Below are positions 17,282 to 26,250 of a stretch of 64,000 bases of DNA, one piece after another. A program made the translations under genes and the position numbers. Under the pieces are notes generated by a model. That model was not told where the DNA came from. It searched no databases and worked only from the letters and a program-made list of their open reading frames with translations. How positions within the stretch are numbered: the first letter of the stretch is position 1; the number at the start of each line of letters is the position of its first letter. Origin of the DNA: Hyphomicrobiales bacterium (GTDB lineage Bacteria; Pseudomonadota; Alphaproteobacteria; Rhizobiales; Rhizobiaceae); assembly GCA_900466605.1 (NCBI GenBank), contig UBMU01000014.1, positions 62,001 through 126,000 on the forward strand, given 5' to 3'.

Positions 17282-18052
17282 ATGTCGATTATATCGGTCA
17301 ACGATCTTGCCGTGTCCTTTGGTAGCGGTAGTGATTTCAGGCAAGTGGTTAAAAGCGTTGGCTTCGAGGTCGAAGCCGGTGAAACCTTCGGCCTTGTTGG
17401 GGAAAGCGGCTGCGGGAAGTCGACGGTTCTCGGGGCTCTCGCCGGACGCATCAAAGATTGGAGCGGATCCGTTTCGATAAATGGCGAGGCGGTTGGGCCG
17501 AAGAGGTCCCGCTCGCAGCTTGCCAAGCAGCAGATGGTATTTCAGGACCCGTTCGGATCGTTGCATCCCCGTCATACGATCGGCCGAACGCTATTGGAGC
17601 CACTGGAAATTCACGGTCTGGACCAGAGGCAGGAGCGTGTCGAACAGGTGCTACGCGACGTTGGCTTGCCGCCGGCGTTCAGACACCGTTTTCCGCACCA
17701 GCTTTCAGGCGGCCAGCGCCAGCGCGTCGCAATCGCCCGGGCCTTAATTCTGAAGCCGCGCATTCTGCTTCTCGACGAACCGACTTCGGCGCTCGACGTG
17801 TCGATCCAGGCTGAAATCCTGAACCTCCTGAAGGATCTGCGGGAAAGGGATAAACTGACATACGTTCTCGTTAGCCACGACATGGCAGTGATCGCCCATC
17901 TGTGCAATCGCGTTGCGGTGATGCAGGATGGCCGGTTTGTCGAGGTCGCAAGCCGGGAGCAGCTTCTGCAAGGTAGTGTCCAGCACCCTTACACAAGAAC
18001 CTTGCTGGACGGTAGCAGGGGATATGTTCCCCCGCGCAGGTTGGCATCATGA
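17282..18052 (+). CDS. Dpp/Opp-type ABC transporter ATP-binding protein (DppF-like)
   Basis: A 256-residue ATPase: Walker A GESGCGKST, Q-loop in MVFQDPFGSLHPR, signature LSGGQRQRVAIARAL, Walker B ILLLDEPTSALD and SHDMAVIAHLC. The C-terminus stops at HPYTRTLLDGSRGY, short for the family, as with its partner. It begins one base after the DppD-like stop and closes the importer operon. No terminator hairpin was recognised in the 211 bases after it, before the convergent N-acetyltransferase gene. Confidence 0.9.
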   Translation: MSIISVNDLAVSFGSGSDFRQVVKSVGFEVEAGETFGLVGESGCGKSTVLGALAGRIKDWSGSVSINGEAVGPKRSRSQLAKQQMVFQDPFGSLHPRHTIGRTLLEPLEIHGLDQRQERVEQVLRDVGLPPAFRHRFPHQLSGGQRQRVAIARALILKPRILLLDEPTSALDVSIQAEILNLLKDLRERDKLTYVLVSHDMAVIAHLCNRVAVMQDGRFVEVASREQLLQGSVQHPYTRTLLDGSRGYVPPRRLAS

Positions 18053-18263
18053 CGTACTTGGTGGCGAGACCCGTCGGTTAAATCGGAGGACCGGCGTTCG
18101 CCCCTTTTCCACCTGATGGACGAACTGCCTGTCTGCTTCGGTCGCATGCGTTAATCGTTGCGCGGACAGTCGGTCTCAGGGTAGGCGACCCTGACGATTG
18201 CGGACCGTCACCAGGGGGCTGTACCCACTCCGAAAGGACCATGCGAATTATGATAGAGCCGGT

Positions 18264-19109
18264 TTAGGCCGCCTTATCGTGGCCAATGGCTTGGATCCTC
18301 TCCCAGACATCTCCGGGTTGGGGCACGTCCAAGCCGAAAATGAACTCGAACGTGTCTGCGAGATGGTCGGCACTCGTGATGCGCTGCTCGCTGATGCTGG
18401 TTGCCGTGACGCGACGTAAGCAATCGTTCTGCAGGGCGACGTAACCGTTCATGGTATGTCGCAGGATTGCCAACGCATTTGTGAATGGCGAACCCGAATC
18501 CTGCATCAGCCACTCATGCGTTGCTACCATTGCGGCCTCATCGCAATGGTCGGGCCGGAAATCGAAGCTCCTTGCGATGCCGCGCGCATGGTTGTTAAAG
18601 CGCAGCCAGCCCCCTTCGACGTGCTCTATTGAGAAATCGAAACCGCGCTGGCTAATCGGTCCACTATCAAGAGGCACCGGCTCGACGATGGCATCTGCCA
18701 CGCCGACCTCGGCGAGGTAGGGACGCTCAAAATCGACACGCAAGGTCAGATGGTTGCCGATAGCGATGTCACCAAGCTTTTCCCGATCGACGCCGCCGCA
18801 CAGGCGGGTCACTTGGAAACCAAGTGCGGCAAGTGCTGCGCCGAAAAGCCCGTTCATCTCGTAGCACCATCCGCCGCGCCGCCCCTCTACCATTTTAGCG
18901 AATGCAGATGCTGGTGCGATCGAGGATGGCCACCCCATGAAGGCGTCGAGTGCTTCCCACGTGAAGGTCATTAGATGGGCCCGGTGCAATTTCGACAGGC
19001 TCTGGATGTCGTGGGAAACCGGCCGCTCCACCCCGATCCGCGCAAGATAGGCGTCCAGCTGCGCCGTAGTCAGCGCCATTTTATTTTCATTCGACGGGTT
19101 GTGTATCAT
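18264..19109 (-). CDS. Arylamine N-acetyltransferase family protein
   Basis: A 281-residue NAT-family protein, transferring acetyl from acetyl-CoA to arylamines or hydrazines in known members. The catalytic cysteine motif RGGWCYEMNG is at residues 78-87 (Cys82) and the catalytic His is in NHLTLRV (His120). The third residue of the triad is normally the Asp of a DVGFG segment; here the aligned segment reads AEVGVAD, placing Glu134 there. So the triad may be Cys-His-Glu, or Asp139 may serve. AAGGAG stands seven bases before ATG 19109, which supports the longer start over ATG 19079. It follows the cupin gene on the same strand and may share its transcript. Confidence 0.85.
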   Translation of the reverse strand: MIHNPSNENKMALTTAQLDAYLARIGVERPVSHDIQSLSKLHRAHLMTFTWEALDAFMGWPSSIAPASAFAKMVEGRRGGWCYEMNGLFGAALAALGFQVTRLCGGVDREKLGDIAIGNHLTLRVDFERPYLAEVGVADAIVEPVPLDSGPISQRGFDFSIEHVEGGWLRFNNHARGIARSFDFRPDHCDEAAMVATHEWLMQDSGSPFTNALAILRHTMNGYVALQNDCLRRVTATSISEQRITSADHLADTFEFIFGLDVPQPGDVWERIQAIGHDKAA

Positions 19110-19164
19110 CCTCAGTCTCCTTTCGATGGACCTTTGTCCGGTTTCGAGTTGTGTTTGGGGCGGT

Positions 19165-19626
19165 TCACGCGACCCTGCTGTCGCCCTCAGGCAGGAATAT
19201 CAGACCGAAATCACTGGCAACGGAGGCGACCTGCTCGGGCGTTTCGGGCTTGCAGAGCTCGATGATCGAAAAGAAATTCTCAAACCCGCCTGGTGTGACG
19301 ACAACCATGAGGTGGCCTTCGGTCTTACCGATATTGCGGAAGCGATGCGGGACGCCACGCGGCAGGGCAATGCAGCCACCTTCCGCGAGCTCGACATAGT
19401 TGCCCGCGCACCAGAAGCCGAAGCGTCCGGCAAGGACGCGGAAGAACTCGTCCTCTCGCTCGTGAAGGTGCAGCGGCGGGCCTTCACCGGTCGGCACAAT
19501 GGCCTCGAACATACCGAGCGACCCACCAGTATTTGCCGCCATTATGCGGATGACATGCTTGCCGAACGCCATCGCCTGCGTTCCGTGTCCAGGCGGCGAG
19601 GCCACTGCAATGGTGAAATTAGTCAT
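19165..19626 (-). CDS. Cupin-domain protein
   Basis: A 153-residue single-domain cupin. The first metal motif is visible as GEGPPLHLHEREDEFFRVLAGRFGF, where two His and a Glu match G(X)5HXH(X)3,4E(X)6G, and the second as PRGVPHRFRNIG, with the third His. Such proteins are often dioxygenases, isomerases or small-molecule sensors of the quercetinase-like or oxalate-type groups; no substrate can be assigned. GGAGA stands seven bases before the ATG. The N-acetyltransferase gene follows 55 bases downstream on the same strand. Confidence 0.85.
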   Translation of the reverse strand: MTNFTIAVASPPGHGTQAMAFGKHVIRIMAANTGGSLGMFEAIVPTGEGPPLHLHEREDEFFRVLAGRFGFWCAGNYVELAEGGCIALPRGVPHRFRNIGKTEGHLMVVVTPGGFENFFSIIELCKPETPEQVASVASDFGLIFLPEGDSRVA

Positions 19627-19895
19627 TGCGTTCTCCAGTTCGGACCGTCCCGGTCCTCAATGCATTGCTCTTGCGGGCGGCCACAAAATGCGTGACCTGC
19701 CCCTGCGGGGCTTGAGGTCAACGCCTCTCGTTCGGGCAGTCCCACGGGCGGCCGATGACGTAAGGATGATGGCGTCCGGCCCATCCAGGCGGTATGCCGT
19801 TTCTATAGCGCGCTACGAAAACCGGCGTTCCTAAATGAATGCGCAAGCCGCGCCCAAAATCCTAAAAGTTTGCTAAAAAGGGGCGAGGCACGCGA
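19627..19895. other. Divergent intergenic region between cupin and PNPOx genes
   Basis: Both flanking promoters should lie here. A nested hairpin is visible at 19694-19719: GCCCC-TGC-GGGGC inside GACCT/AGGTC. No known operator was recognised. Confidence 0.4.
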
Positions 19896-20381
19896 TTGGG
19901 GATTTCCGTGAGAGTTGACGACAAACTTCTCGATTTTTTCAAACGACCGCTAATGTGCATTATCGCCGGGGCCGACGAGACGGGTCGCCCATCCGCTGGG
20001 CGCGGCGTCGGCTTCCATCTCCTGGACGATCGGGAAACGCTCGATATCATCTTTTCCGCTTGGCAGTGGCCCCGCCTCGCATCTTCTGTCCTTCTGACAG
20101 GAAAGATCGCTGCCACCTTCGTCAGTCCCTCGGATTATGTCAGCTTTCAATTGAAGGGTTTTGCCGCGATGCGGGCTACGGAAGCACACGACCTTGAGTG
20201 TGCCGATCGTTTCATGAAGGCGGCTACGGACGAACTAGCATCTCTCGGTGTGCCCCAGCGCCTCATCGGCCCATGGCTGACTGCCCGCGAAGCCCGGGTA
20301 GCCAGGCTCAAGATCAGCGAAATATATATTCAGACGCCCGGCCCGCTTGCCGGCATGCTGGCAGGCGCGAGGTCCCAATGA
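19896..20381 (+). CDS. PNPOx-fold (FMN-binding split barrel) protein
   Basis: A 161-residue protein of the pyridoxamine-phosphate-oxidase-like split-barrel fold. The N-terminal half has the strand pattern KRPLMCIIAGADETGRP and the middle shows a flavin/heme-binding barrel core (IDIIFSAWQWP-like region, KIAATFVSPSDYVSFQLKG). No ATG fits; TTG 19896 has a GGCGAGG site seven bases upstream, and GTG 19908 is the alternative. The stop overlaps the start of the longer PNPOx-GAF gene (ATGA), so the two are probably made together and may form a pair. Function unknown; members include oxidoreductases and heme-binding proteins. Confidence 0.75.
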   Translation: MGISVRVDDKLLDFFKRPLMCIIAGADETGRPSAGRGVGFHLLDDRETLDIIFSAWQWPRLASSVLLTGKIAATFVSPSDYVSFQLKGFAAMRATEAHDLECADRFMKAATDELASLGVPQRLIGPWLTAREARVARLKISEIYIQTPGPLAGMLAGARSQ

Positions 20382-21718
20382 GCCTACGTCTTTCCGACCT
20401 CTCCGCCTGTTTCGAGGGCGTCATCCCCTCCATCATCGCGACCGCTTCGGCTGATGGCATGCCAAACATCTCCTATCTCTCCCATGTCGTGCGGGTCGAC
20501 GAGGAGCATGTCGCGCTTTCCAACCAGTTCTTCGCCAAAACGGCAGCGAATGTGCGGGCAAATCCCAAGGTCACTTTGATCCTTGTCGATGGCTTCACCG
20601 GTGACCAGTTTCTGCTCGACATCGGATTCGTGCGTTCCATCGACACTGGAGCGATGTTCGATAAGATTGCACGCCAGCTCAAGGCTAGTAGCGCACAGAT
20701 CGGCATGTCAGAAGTCATGCGGCTCAAGAGCGCCGATATCTTCCGTGTGCATGAAATCGAGATAGTGCCGTCTCCGGTGGAAACCGCGCGGGCCGTTGCC
20801 GACCGGGCCCCGGTCAGCCTTCCCGCCCTTTCGGAAGAAATGAAGACGATTGAGCGGCAAGCGGAGGCAGACGAGATCATCGATAGCCTCCTTGGAGCCG
20901 TCCAGCGCGTGCTTGGATACTCCAACGCGGCGGTGCTGATCCACGATAGCTATAACAACAGCCTGATCACTATGGGCAGCATAGGCTACGAGAGCACGGG
21001 CCTTGGGTCGGAGATAGCTGGCAGCGAGGGACTGATCGGCGCTGCGGCGACGAGTGGCCAGACGATAAAGGTCAGTGACATGAGCCGCGTGCGTCGGTTC
21101 GGTGAAGCGATCGGCCTGGAGACCGAGACCGCGGAAAACGCCACGCGTACCGTCACCTTCCCGCGCTTGGCCACAGTGATGAGCCAGATCGCTGTTCCCA
21201 TGGCCGCGCGCGGCGCAGTGGCGGGTGTACTCTTCGTGGAAAGTGATGAGCGGCTGGCTTTCCGCGAGGAAGACGAGGCAACCTTGGAAATCCTGGCATC
21301 ACAGGCAGCCACTGCTCTGCGGGCAAGCGAGCGGGAGGCTGCTGCGAGCGAACCGAGACAGGTGTGCCTCCACCCTGAATCGGTCGCCGGGCGAGAGATC
21401 CGTGTCGTGCACCATCGCTTCGACGACAGCGTGTTCGTTGACGGCGTCTATATTGTGAAGGGCGTAGCCGGCACTTTGTTGCGCATGATGCTCGAATGGC
21501 ACCTGAGCGAGGGCCGCAGCGAGTTTACAAACCGGGAAATGCGGCTCGCTGCCGGCAACCGGATGCCGGAGATAAAGGACAATCTCGAAACCCGGCTGCT
21601 GCTGTTGCGCCGCCGGCTTGAAGAAAAGCGGGCCGCCATTCGCATCGTTCGCGTCGATAGGGGACGCGTTCGCCTTGAGGCAGAGGGGCCGCTTATGCTT
21701 GACGCCGGACGCGAGTAA
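20378..21718 (+). CDS. PNPOx-like / GAF / winged-helix-like fusion protein
   Basis: A 446-residue protein in three parts. Residues 1 to about 150 are a PNPOx-like barrel (PSIIATASADGMPNIS, then VALSNQFFAKTAANVRANP). Residues about 175-330 form a GAF-type sensor domain (IDSLLGAVQRVLGYSNAAVLI, then SQIAVPMAARGAVAGVLFVE and a closing LEILASQAATALRASE helix). Residues about 345-446 have the pattern of an OmpR-type winged helix: VFVDGVYIVKG, TLLRMMLEWH, FTNREMRLA, then LLLLRRRLEE and a final hairpin. That order resembles a one-component sensor-regulator. ATG 20378 overlaps the upstream TGA. The first two domains are well supported; the DNA-binding role is my inference. Confidence 0.75.
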   Translation: MSLRLSDLSACFEGVIPSIIATASADGMPNISYLSHVVRVDEEHVALSNQFFAKTAANVRANPKVTLILVDGFTGDQFLLDIGFVRSIDTGAMFDKIARQLKASSAQIGMSEVMRLKSADIFRVHEIEIVPSPVETARAVADRAPVSLPALSEEMKTIERQAEADEIIDSLLGAVQRVLGYSNAAVLIHDSYNNSLITMGSIGYESTGLGSEIAGSEGLIGAAATSGQTIKVSDMSRVRRFGEAIGLETETAENATRTVTFPRLATVMSQIAVPMAARGAVAGVLFVESDERLAFREEDEATLEILASQAATALRASEREAAASEPRQVCLHPESVAGREIRVVHHRFDDSVFVDGVYIVKGVAGTLLRMMLEWHLSEGRSEFTNREMRLAAGNRMPEIKDNLETRLLLLRRRLEEKRAAIRIVRVDRGRVRLEAEGPLMLDAGRE

Positions 21719-21795
21719 CCAGTTTGGATCGCAATCGCGACTATCGCCTTTGCGCAGGTGAGAACTCGTGAACGTATTTTCCGGCAGTCAACGCC

Positions 21796-22653
21796 TCAGG
21801 GCTGGAGATTATCAGATAGGAAATGCCCAAGAAGTTTTGCTTCGGCAGAAAGACTTGACCGCCCTTTCACCAATGCTACCTCCGATGCTGGCTGGTCATC
21901 GTATCCTTCCGAAGCTTCAAGTCTTCGGTGTTCGGGAAGCACTGCATCTGAAGGCAGAAGGCTGATGCCAAGGCCGGAAGCAACCGCCGCCTGGACGCCC
22001 ATGAGCCCTTGGCTGGTGTAAGCGATCCTCCAGCGGCGGCCGCTTTGCTCGATCGCGCGTATGGCGCGATCCCGGTAGATGCAGCCAAGCGGAAAGACGG
22101 CAAGTGGAACTGGATCGGTTTCGACCGTGCGCGTGGCACTCTCTACCCAGATCAGCTTCTCGCTCCAGCTCGCAATACACCCGCCATCTCCTGGCTCGCG
22201 TTTGATCAACGCCAAGTCTATCTCGCCTGCATCGAGCAATCGGCGGAGCTCAGTGCTCCAGCCGCTTACCGTATCAAGTCTGATCTGGGGAGATACGGCT
22301 GAAAATCCCGATAGCAGATCGATGAGGCGCCGTCCGGCGAAGTCTTCGGGCACGCCCAGGCGCACGGTTCGTGGCGCGGACGGCCTTCGCATGATTTCCG
22401 CGGCCTCCGCGGCCGTTGCGAGTATCCTGCGCGCATAGCTCAGAAGTAACTCCCCGGCTTCTGTCGTCGCGACAGTGCCCATCGATTTTTCCCGATGCAA
22501 CAGATTGACGCCGAGGTTGGCCTCCAGCTTCTTTATCTGCTGGCTTACCGTCGATTGCGTGAGGTGAACCCGCTCCCCAGCTTTCGTAAAGCCGCCGCAA
22601 TCAACGACAGCGACAAACGTCTTCAACAGATCGAGATCAAATCCAAAGGTCAT
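21796..22653 (-). CDS. LysR-family transcriptional regulator
   Basis: A 285-residue LysR-type regulator. The N-terminal helix-turn-helix reads LLKTFVAVVDCGGFTKAGERVHLTQSTVSQQIKKLE, and the C-terminal two-lobed effector domain follows from about residue 90 (TVRLGVPEDFAGRRLIDLL). I prefer ATG 22653; TTG 22665 is in frame four codons earlier. Neither has a good ribosome site, and a 12-base palindrome (TTGAATATTCAA) immediately precedes the ATG, which fits autoregulation. It diverges from the haloacid dehalogenase-like and aldolase genes and probably controls them. Confidence 0.9.
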   Translation of the reverse strand: MTFGFDLDLLKTFVAVVDCGGFTKAGERVHLTQSTVSQQIKKLEANLGVNLLHREKSMGTVATTEAGELLLSYARRILATAAEAAEIMRRPSAPRTVRLGVPEDFAGRRLIDLLSGFSAVSPQIRLDTVSGWSTELRRLLDAGEIDLALIKREPGDGGCIASWSEKLIWVESATRTVETDPVPLAVFPLGCIYRDRAIRAIEQSGRRWRIAYTSQGLMGVQAAVASGLGISLLPSDAVLPEHRRLEASEGYDDQPASEVALVKGRSSLSAEAKLLGHFLSDNLQP

Positions 22654-22665
22654 TTGAATATTCAA
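22654..22665. promoter_or_regulatory. Palindrome TTGAATATTCAA next to the lysR start
   Basis: A perfect 12-base palindrome ending directly at the lysR ATG, followed by CAATATTG at 22663-22670 in the 90-base divergent spacer. It is AT-rich and could be the LysR binding site, although the classical T-N11-A form is not exact. Confidence 0.4.
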
Positions 22666-22743
22666 TATTGATGATGAGGAGATTTAATTTCTCAATATGG
22701 GGCGGTTTTGTCAATGTACCTGAAATCGAAGGAGATAACGGCG

Positions 22744-23445
22744 ATGACACTCACAGGGTCCAGACCAACGTGGCTGACTTTTGATTGCTATGGAACCCTC
22801 ATTCAGTGGGACGAGGGGCTGCTTGCGGCTATGGATAAGATACTCTCCGCAAAGGGCGTGAACATCGATCTGCACAACTTCATCTCGGTCTATGATCGCC
22901 ACGAACATGCGCGTGAAAAAGAGCGGCCTCATCGCACATTCGCAGCGGTGAGCAAACTTGCGCTTCAAGCGGCCATGGGTGAGTTCGGATTGACCTTTGA
23001 CCCTGCGGACGCCGAGATCCTGACATCCTCGATTGGCTGGATGCCGCCCTTTCCAGAAGTCGTTCGCACTCTTGCGACACTGAAGGCCGCGGGTTTCCGC
23101 CTGGCGATCATCTCCAACACTGATGACGCGATCATCGCCGGCAACGTTGCCCAACTCTCCGGTCACATCGATCATGTGATCACTGCCGAGCAGGCAGGTG
23201 CCTACAAGCCGTCTGCCCAGATATTTCGTCATGCCTGGAATTGTCTTGACGTTGGCATCAACGATTTGGCGCATATCTGTGCCAGCCCGCATCTCGACCT
23301 TGCGGCTGCGCGTGAACTCGGGTTTCGTACGATCTGGGTCGATCGTGGAACGGGCCGCAAGCCACTGCCGGATTATCGCCCGAATGACATCGTCCCGACT
23401 CTCGACAAGGTACCCGGGGTACTTGCCGCCGCCGGATGGATGTAG
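22744..23445 (+). CDS. HAD-superfamily hydrolase, haloacid dehalogenase type II-like
   Basis: A 233-residue HAD hydrolase. Motif I is TFDCYGTLIQWD (nucleophile Asp, in the form FDxYGTL typical of type II 2-haloacid dehalogenases), motif II is ISNTDD, the Lys is in AGAYKPSAQIF, and the acidic motif is the late SPHLDLAAARELG. The wording ASPHLDLAAA fits the dehalogenase-like branch, although many such proteins act on other phosphorylated or halogenated compounds. GGAG stands nine bases before ATG 22744. The class II aldolase gene begins 20 bases after its stop. Confidence 0.88.
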   Translation: MTLTGSRPTWLTFDCYGTLIQWDEGLLAAMDKILSAKGVNIDLHNFISVYDRHEHAREKERPHRTFAAVSKLALQAAMGEFGLTFDPADAEILTSSIGWMPPFPEVVRTLATLKAAGFRLAIISNTDDAIIAGNVAQLSGHIDHVITAEQAGAYKPSAQIFRHAWNCLDVGINDLAHICASPHLDLAAARELGFRTIWVDRGTGRKPLPDYRPNDIVPTLDKVPGVLAAAGWM

Positions 23446-23465
23446 GTTCTCGCAAAGGAGAAGAC

Positions 23466-24257
23466 GTGGCCCACGAACTCAATATTTCGAAAGCACAGCC
23501 CGTTTTGCGGCGCAATGTCTCATTGGATACGGATGAGATTTGGCAAGCGCGGGTAGATATTGCCGCATGTCTTCGTACGGCCGCACGTCTTGGACTTGAG
23601 GAGGGGATCTGTAATCATTTTTCGGCTGTCGTGCCCGGACACCCGGATCTTTTCATCGTCAACCGCCTTGGTTGGGCCTTTCAGGAGGCAACGGCATCAT
23701 CCCTGCTGATTTGTGATTTCGAGGGCAATGTGGTGGCCGGCGACGGCGTACCGGAAGCCACTGCCTTCTTCATCCATGCGCGCTTGCACAAGATGATGCC
23801 ACGTGTTGGGGCGGCCTTTCACACTCACATGCCGAATGCGACCGCGCTCGCCATGGTGGAAGGCGAACCGCTCGTCTTTGCGGGGCAGACAGCACTCAAG
23901 TTCTTCGGTCGTGTGGCCATTGACGAGAACTACAACGGCCTTGCGCTGGATGAAGGCGAGGGTGACAGGATCGCCTTGGTTCTCGGAGACAAGGATATAT
24001 TGTTCATGAAGAACCATGGCGTCATGATTTGTGCGCCGAATATCGCTGAGGCCTGGGACGATCTCTACTATCTTGAGCGTGCTGCTGAGGTTCAGTTGAA
24101 GGCGATGGGCTCCGGTCGCAAGCTGCTATCTGTCTCCCCGGAAATTGCGTCACACGCAGCCAAGCAGATGCGCGAAGGGGACCCAGAAAGCGCCCGCATG
24201 CACCTGGAAAGCATACGGCGCGTTCTCGATCGACAGGAACCGGATTATCGCAACTGA
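23466..24257 (+). CDS. Class II aldolase/adducin-family protein
   Basis: A 263-residue protein of the class II aldolase/adducin fold (fuculose-phosphate aldolase-like). GLEEGICNHFSAVVPG is the substrate-binding loop, and the zinc ligands appear as FHTHMPNATALA (two His) and the later MKNHGVMI (third His). The start is GTG 23466 with AAGGAG five bases upstream. It shares a transcript with the HAD-like gene; together they could act on a phosphorylated or hydroxylated sugar acid. Members without aldolase activity are also common, so the function is open. Confidence 0.88.
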   Translation: MAHELNISKAQPVLRRNVSLDTDEIWQARVDIAACLRTAARLGLEEGICNHFSAVVPGHPDLFIVNRLGWAFQEATASSLLICDFEGNVVAGDGVPEATAFFIHARLHKMMPRVGAAFHTHMPNATALAMVEGEPLVFAGQTALKFFGRVAIDENYNGLALDEGEGDRIALVLGDKDILFMKNHGVMICAPNIAEAWDDLYYLERAAEVQLKAMGSGRKLLSVSPEIASHAAKQMREGDPESARMHLESIRRVLDRQEPDYRN

Positions 24258-24807
24258 ATGGACTGAAGGCCTAAGTGTTTCGGTTTGCTTCCGCTTACAG
24301 CAGCTGTCATGAGTGCCTTGGAAGAGGGCGGCGTGCCACTGCATCCTCTTGACTCAGTAGTCGCGGTCGGCCTTTCGCTTTGAGAGCGTCGGTTATTTCA
24401 GCGCGGGCCACACCAGCGGAATTCCGCGTCAGCTGCGACGCTGTACTAGTGGCGCCACATTGAATGTAAGCCTTTTTGTAGTTGACGTTTGCGATACCGA
24501 GCTGCTCGATCGCGCAGGGGAGATGCCGCCTTGACCGCATTTGCCGAAGCAGTACGCGGAAGAATTTCTACTTGGGTCGCCGGTTCGCATTCTCTCAAAT
24601 GCAGACAGTTCTTAAGACACCATCAACTCATTCAGGTGATATCCGCTGGTTCGGCGAATTTCGCGGGTAGTAGGACGTTGTCGTGCTTGGCACGAAGCGG
24701 GCGCCACGCACCCGAGTCCATCCCTTGATGTCATGGACTTTGCTTTCCAACCTTGGATCGTTCGCAGTATCGTACTCCCCCTTGAGAATAATAGCCTGGT
24801 CGTTTGC
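24258..24807. other. Intergenic region, nothing recognised
   Basis: About 550 bases between the convergent aldolase and amidohydrolase genes. Only short frames without ribosome sites are present. It could hold decayed gene remnants, but none was recognisable. Confidence 0.4.
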
Positions 24808-26250
24808 CTAAGTTTTTACGGGAAGTGACAAGGGCGCGAGTTCGGATAGCGACCTGCTGCGCGGGTCGTTTGCAGCAATGCGGCCTGTCGTAAATTTCGA
24901 TGCCTCCCGCATGACTTGTACTGCTCCGTCATAGTCCAGCCCCGCAAGCTTTCCATCGCTGGCAATGCATCGGCCGTCGACATAGACAGCCTTGACCGCC
25001 CGCTCAGCTGCGCAGTGTAGAAGATTGCGCAATGGGTCGTAGACCGGCTGCATCGCGGGATGATTGAGGTCGATCAACGAGAAATCCGGTTTGGCACCGA
25101 CGGTAATACGTCCGATATCCTTTCTGCCTAGCGCCTTCGCGCCGGCAAGGGTCGCCATGTCGAGGACGTCGGATGTTTTGATGTCAAACACGCTTTTGCC
25201 GGCAATGCGGGAGCAGATGAGTGCCCGGCGCATCTCCTCCAACATATTGTATGGATAGCTGTCCGTACCGATGCCGACATTCACGCAGGCACGGCGATAG
25301 CGGCCGATGGATTCTAGGATCATGCCGCTGCGGGAGAAGGTGACCGGGCAGTGGGCGACCGTTGTGCCACGTTGTGCAAGCAGGGCCATATCCGTTTCGG
25401 TGCGCTCTCGGGTCCAGGAATGGCTATCGATGAAGATGCAATGCCCGAGGATCAGTCGTTCATCGAGAATACCGAGGCTTTCGAGATATTGTACGGCAGT
25501 CATGCCGGTTCGACTTAGCAACTCTTCATGTTCGGCCATGGTCTGGGCGGCGTGGAGCGTGATCGGTACGCCGCGGCCTTTTGCGGCGGCGGCTGCTTCG
25601 ATGAGAAGATCCGGGGAACAGGTTTCCACTTGCGACGGGGAGACAATGCCGCCGAGGCGGCTTGACGGGTGAGCCTCTGCTGCGTCGACACAGGCAAGTG
25701 CCTTTTGAAAGGCCTCCCGGCCACGGGGTAGGTCCCAGCGATAATCGAGACGGTGGCTGTCTTCGACATGCCAGCTGGCTTCGCGAAAACCCGGAGCGGC
25801 GTAGGCGCGGGCGCCACTCTTTACGAGCGTGGGGAGCCAGGCATCGTGTGGGCCCGCGATATCGACAAGCGTGGTGACGCCGCTGCGGATTAGGTCTCCG
25901 AGCATGACGGTCAGCGAAGCTTCGCGGGCCTCCTCACTGATCTCGATCAGTGTCGAATATTCATACATCGCCTGCCCCCAGAGGGCAGCAGTACCCATGT
26001 CGTCGAAAATTCCCTTCGACAAAGGTTCTTCGTCAGAATGGCAGTGAATGTTGATCAAGCCCGGCAGCAACATGCGGCCGCTGCCGTGCTCTTCCCGGTG
26101 GAAGGGACCATCGTAGCGGCCGCCAACATGCAGGATCGCGGTCTCATCGAAGGCGATATCGCCGTCGAACAGATACACATGGGCGCCGGTCTGATCATCG
26201 TGGGCAACGATGGTTTCGACTTTTCTGATGACATGAACTGGCTTAGTCAT
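24808..26250 (-). CDS. Amidohydrolase (chlorohydrolase/cytosine deaminase-like)
   Basis: A 480-residue amidohydrolase-superfamily protein. The N-terminal metal motif is PGLINIHCHSD (His69, His71); later ligands are in ITLHAAQT and ILGHCIFID (His) and GIGTDSYP (Asp). This is the TrzN/AtzA/ATZ-deaminase branch of mononuclear enzymes that deaminate or dechlorinate N-heterocycles. AGGA stands six bases before ATG 26250, which overlaps the end of the upstream permease gene by eight bases. It is the last gene of the leftward Aap-like transporter unit, so its substrate is probably what that transporter brings in. Substrate not identifiable. Confidence 0.88.
   Translation of the reverse strand: MTKPVHVIRKVETIVAHDDQTGAHVYLFDGDIAFDETAILHVGGRYDGPFHREEHGSGRMLLPGLINIHCHSDEEPLSKGIFDDMGTAALWGQAMYEYSTLIEISEEAREASLTVMLGDLIRSGVTTLVDIAGPHDAWLPTLVKSGARAYAAPGFREASWHVEDSHRLDYRWDLPRGREAFQKALACVDAAEAHPSSRLGGIVSPSQVETCSPDLLIEAAAAAKGRGVPITLHAAQTMAEHEELLSRTGMTAVQYLESLGILDERLILGHCIFIDSHSWTRERTETDMALLAQRGTTVAHCPVTFSRSGMILESIGRYRRACVNVGIGTDSYPYNMLEEMRRALICSRIAGKSVFDIKTSDVLDMATLAGAKALGRKDIGRITVGAKPDFSLIDLNHPAMQPVYDPLRNLLHCAAERAVKAVYVDGRCIASDGKLAGLDYDGAVQVMREASKFTTGRIAANDPRSRSLSELAPLSLPVKT

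Noticed and set aside
24258..24807. Remnant of an old gene in the gap after the class II aldolase
   Set aside because: Several short frames were read on both strands, but none showed family motifs strong enough to name.
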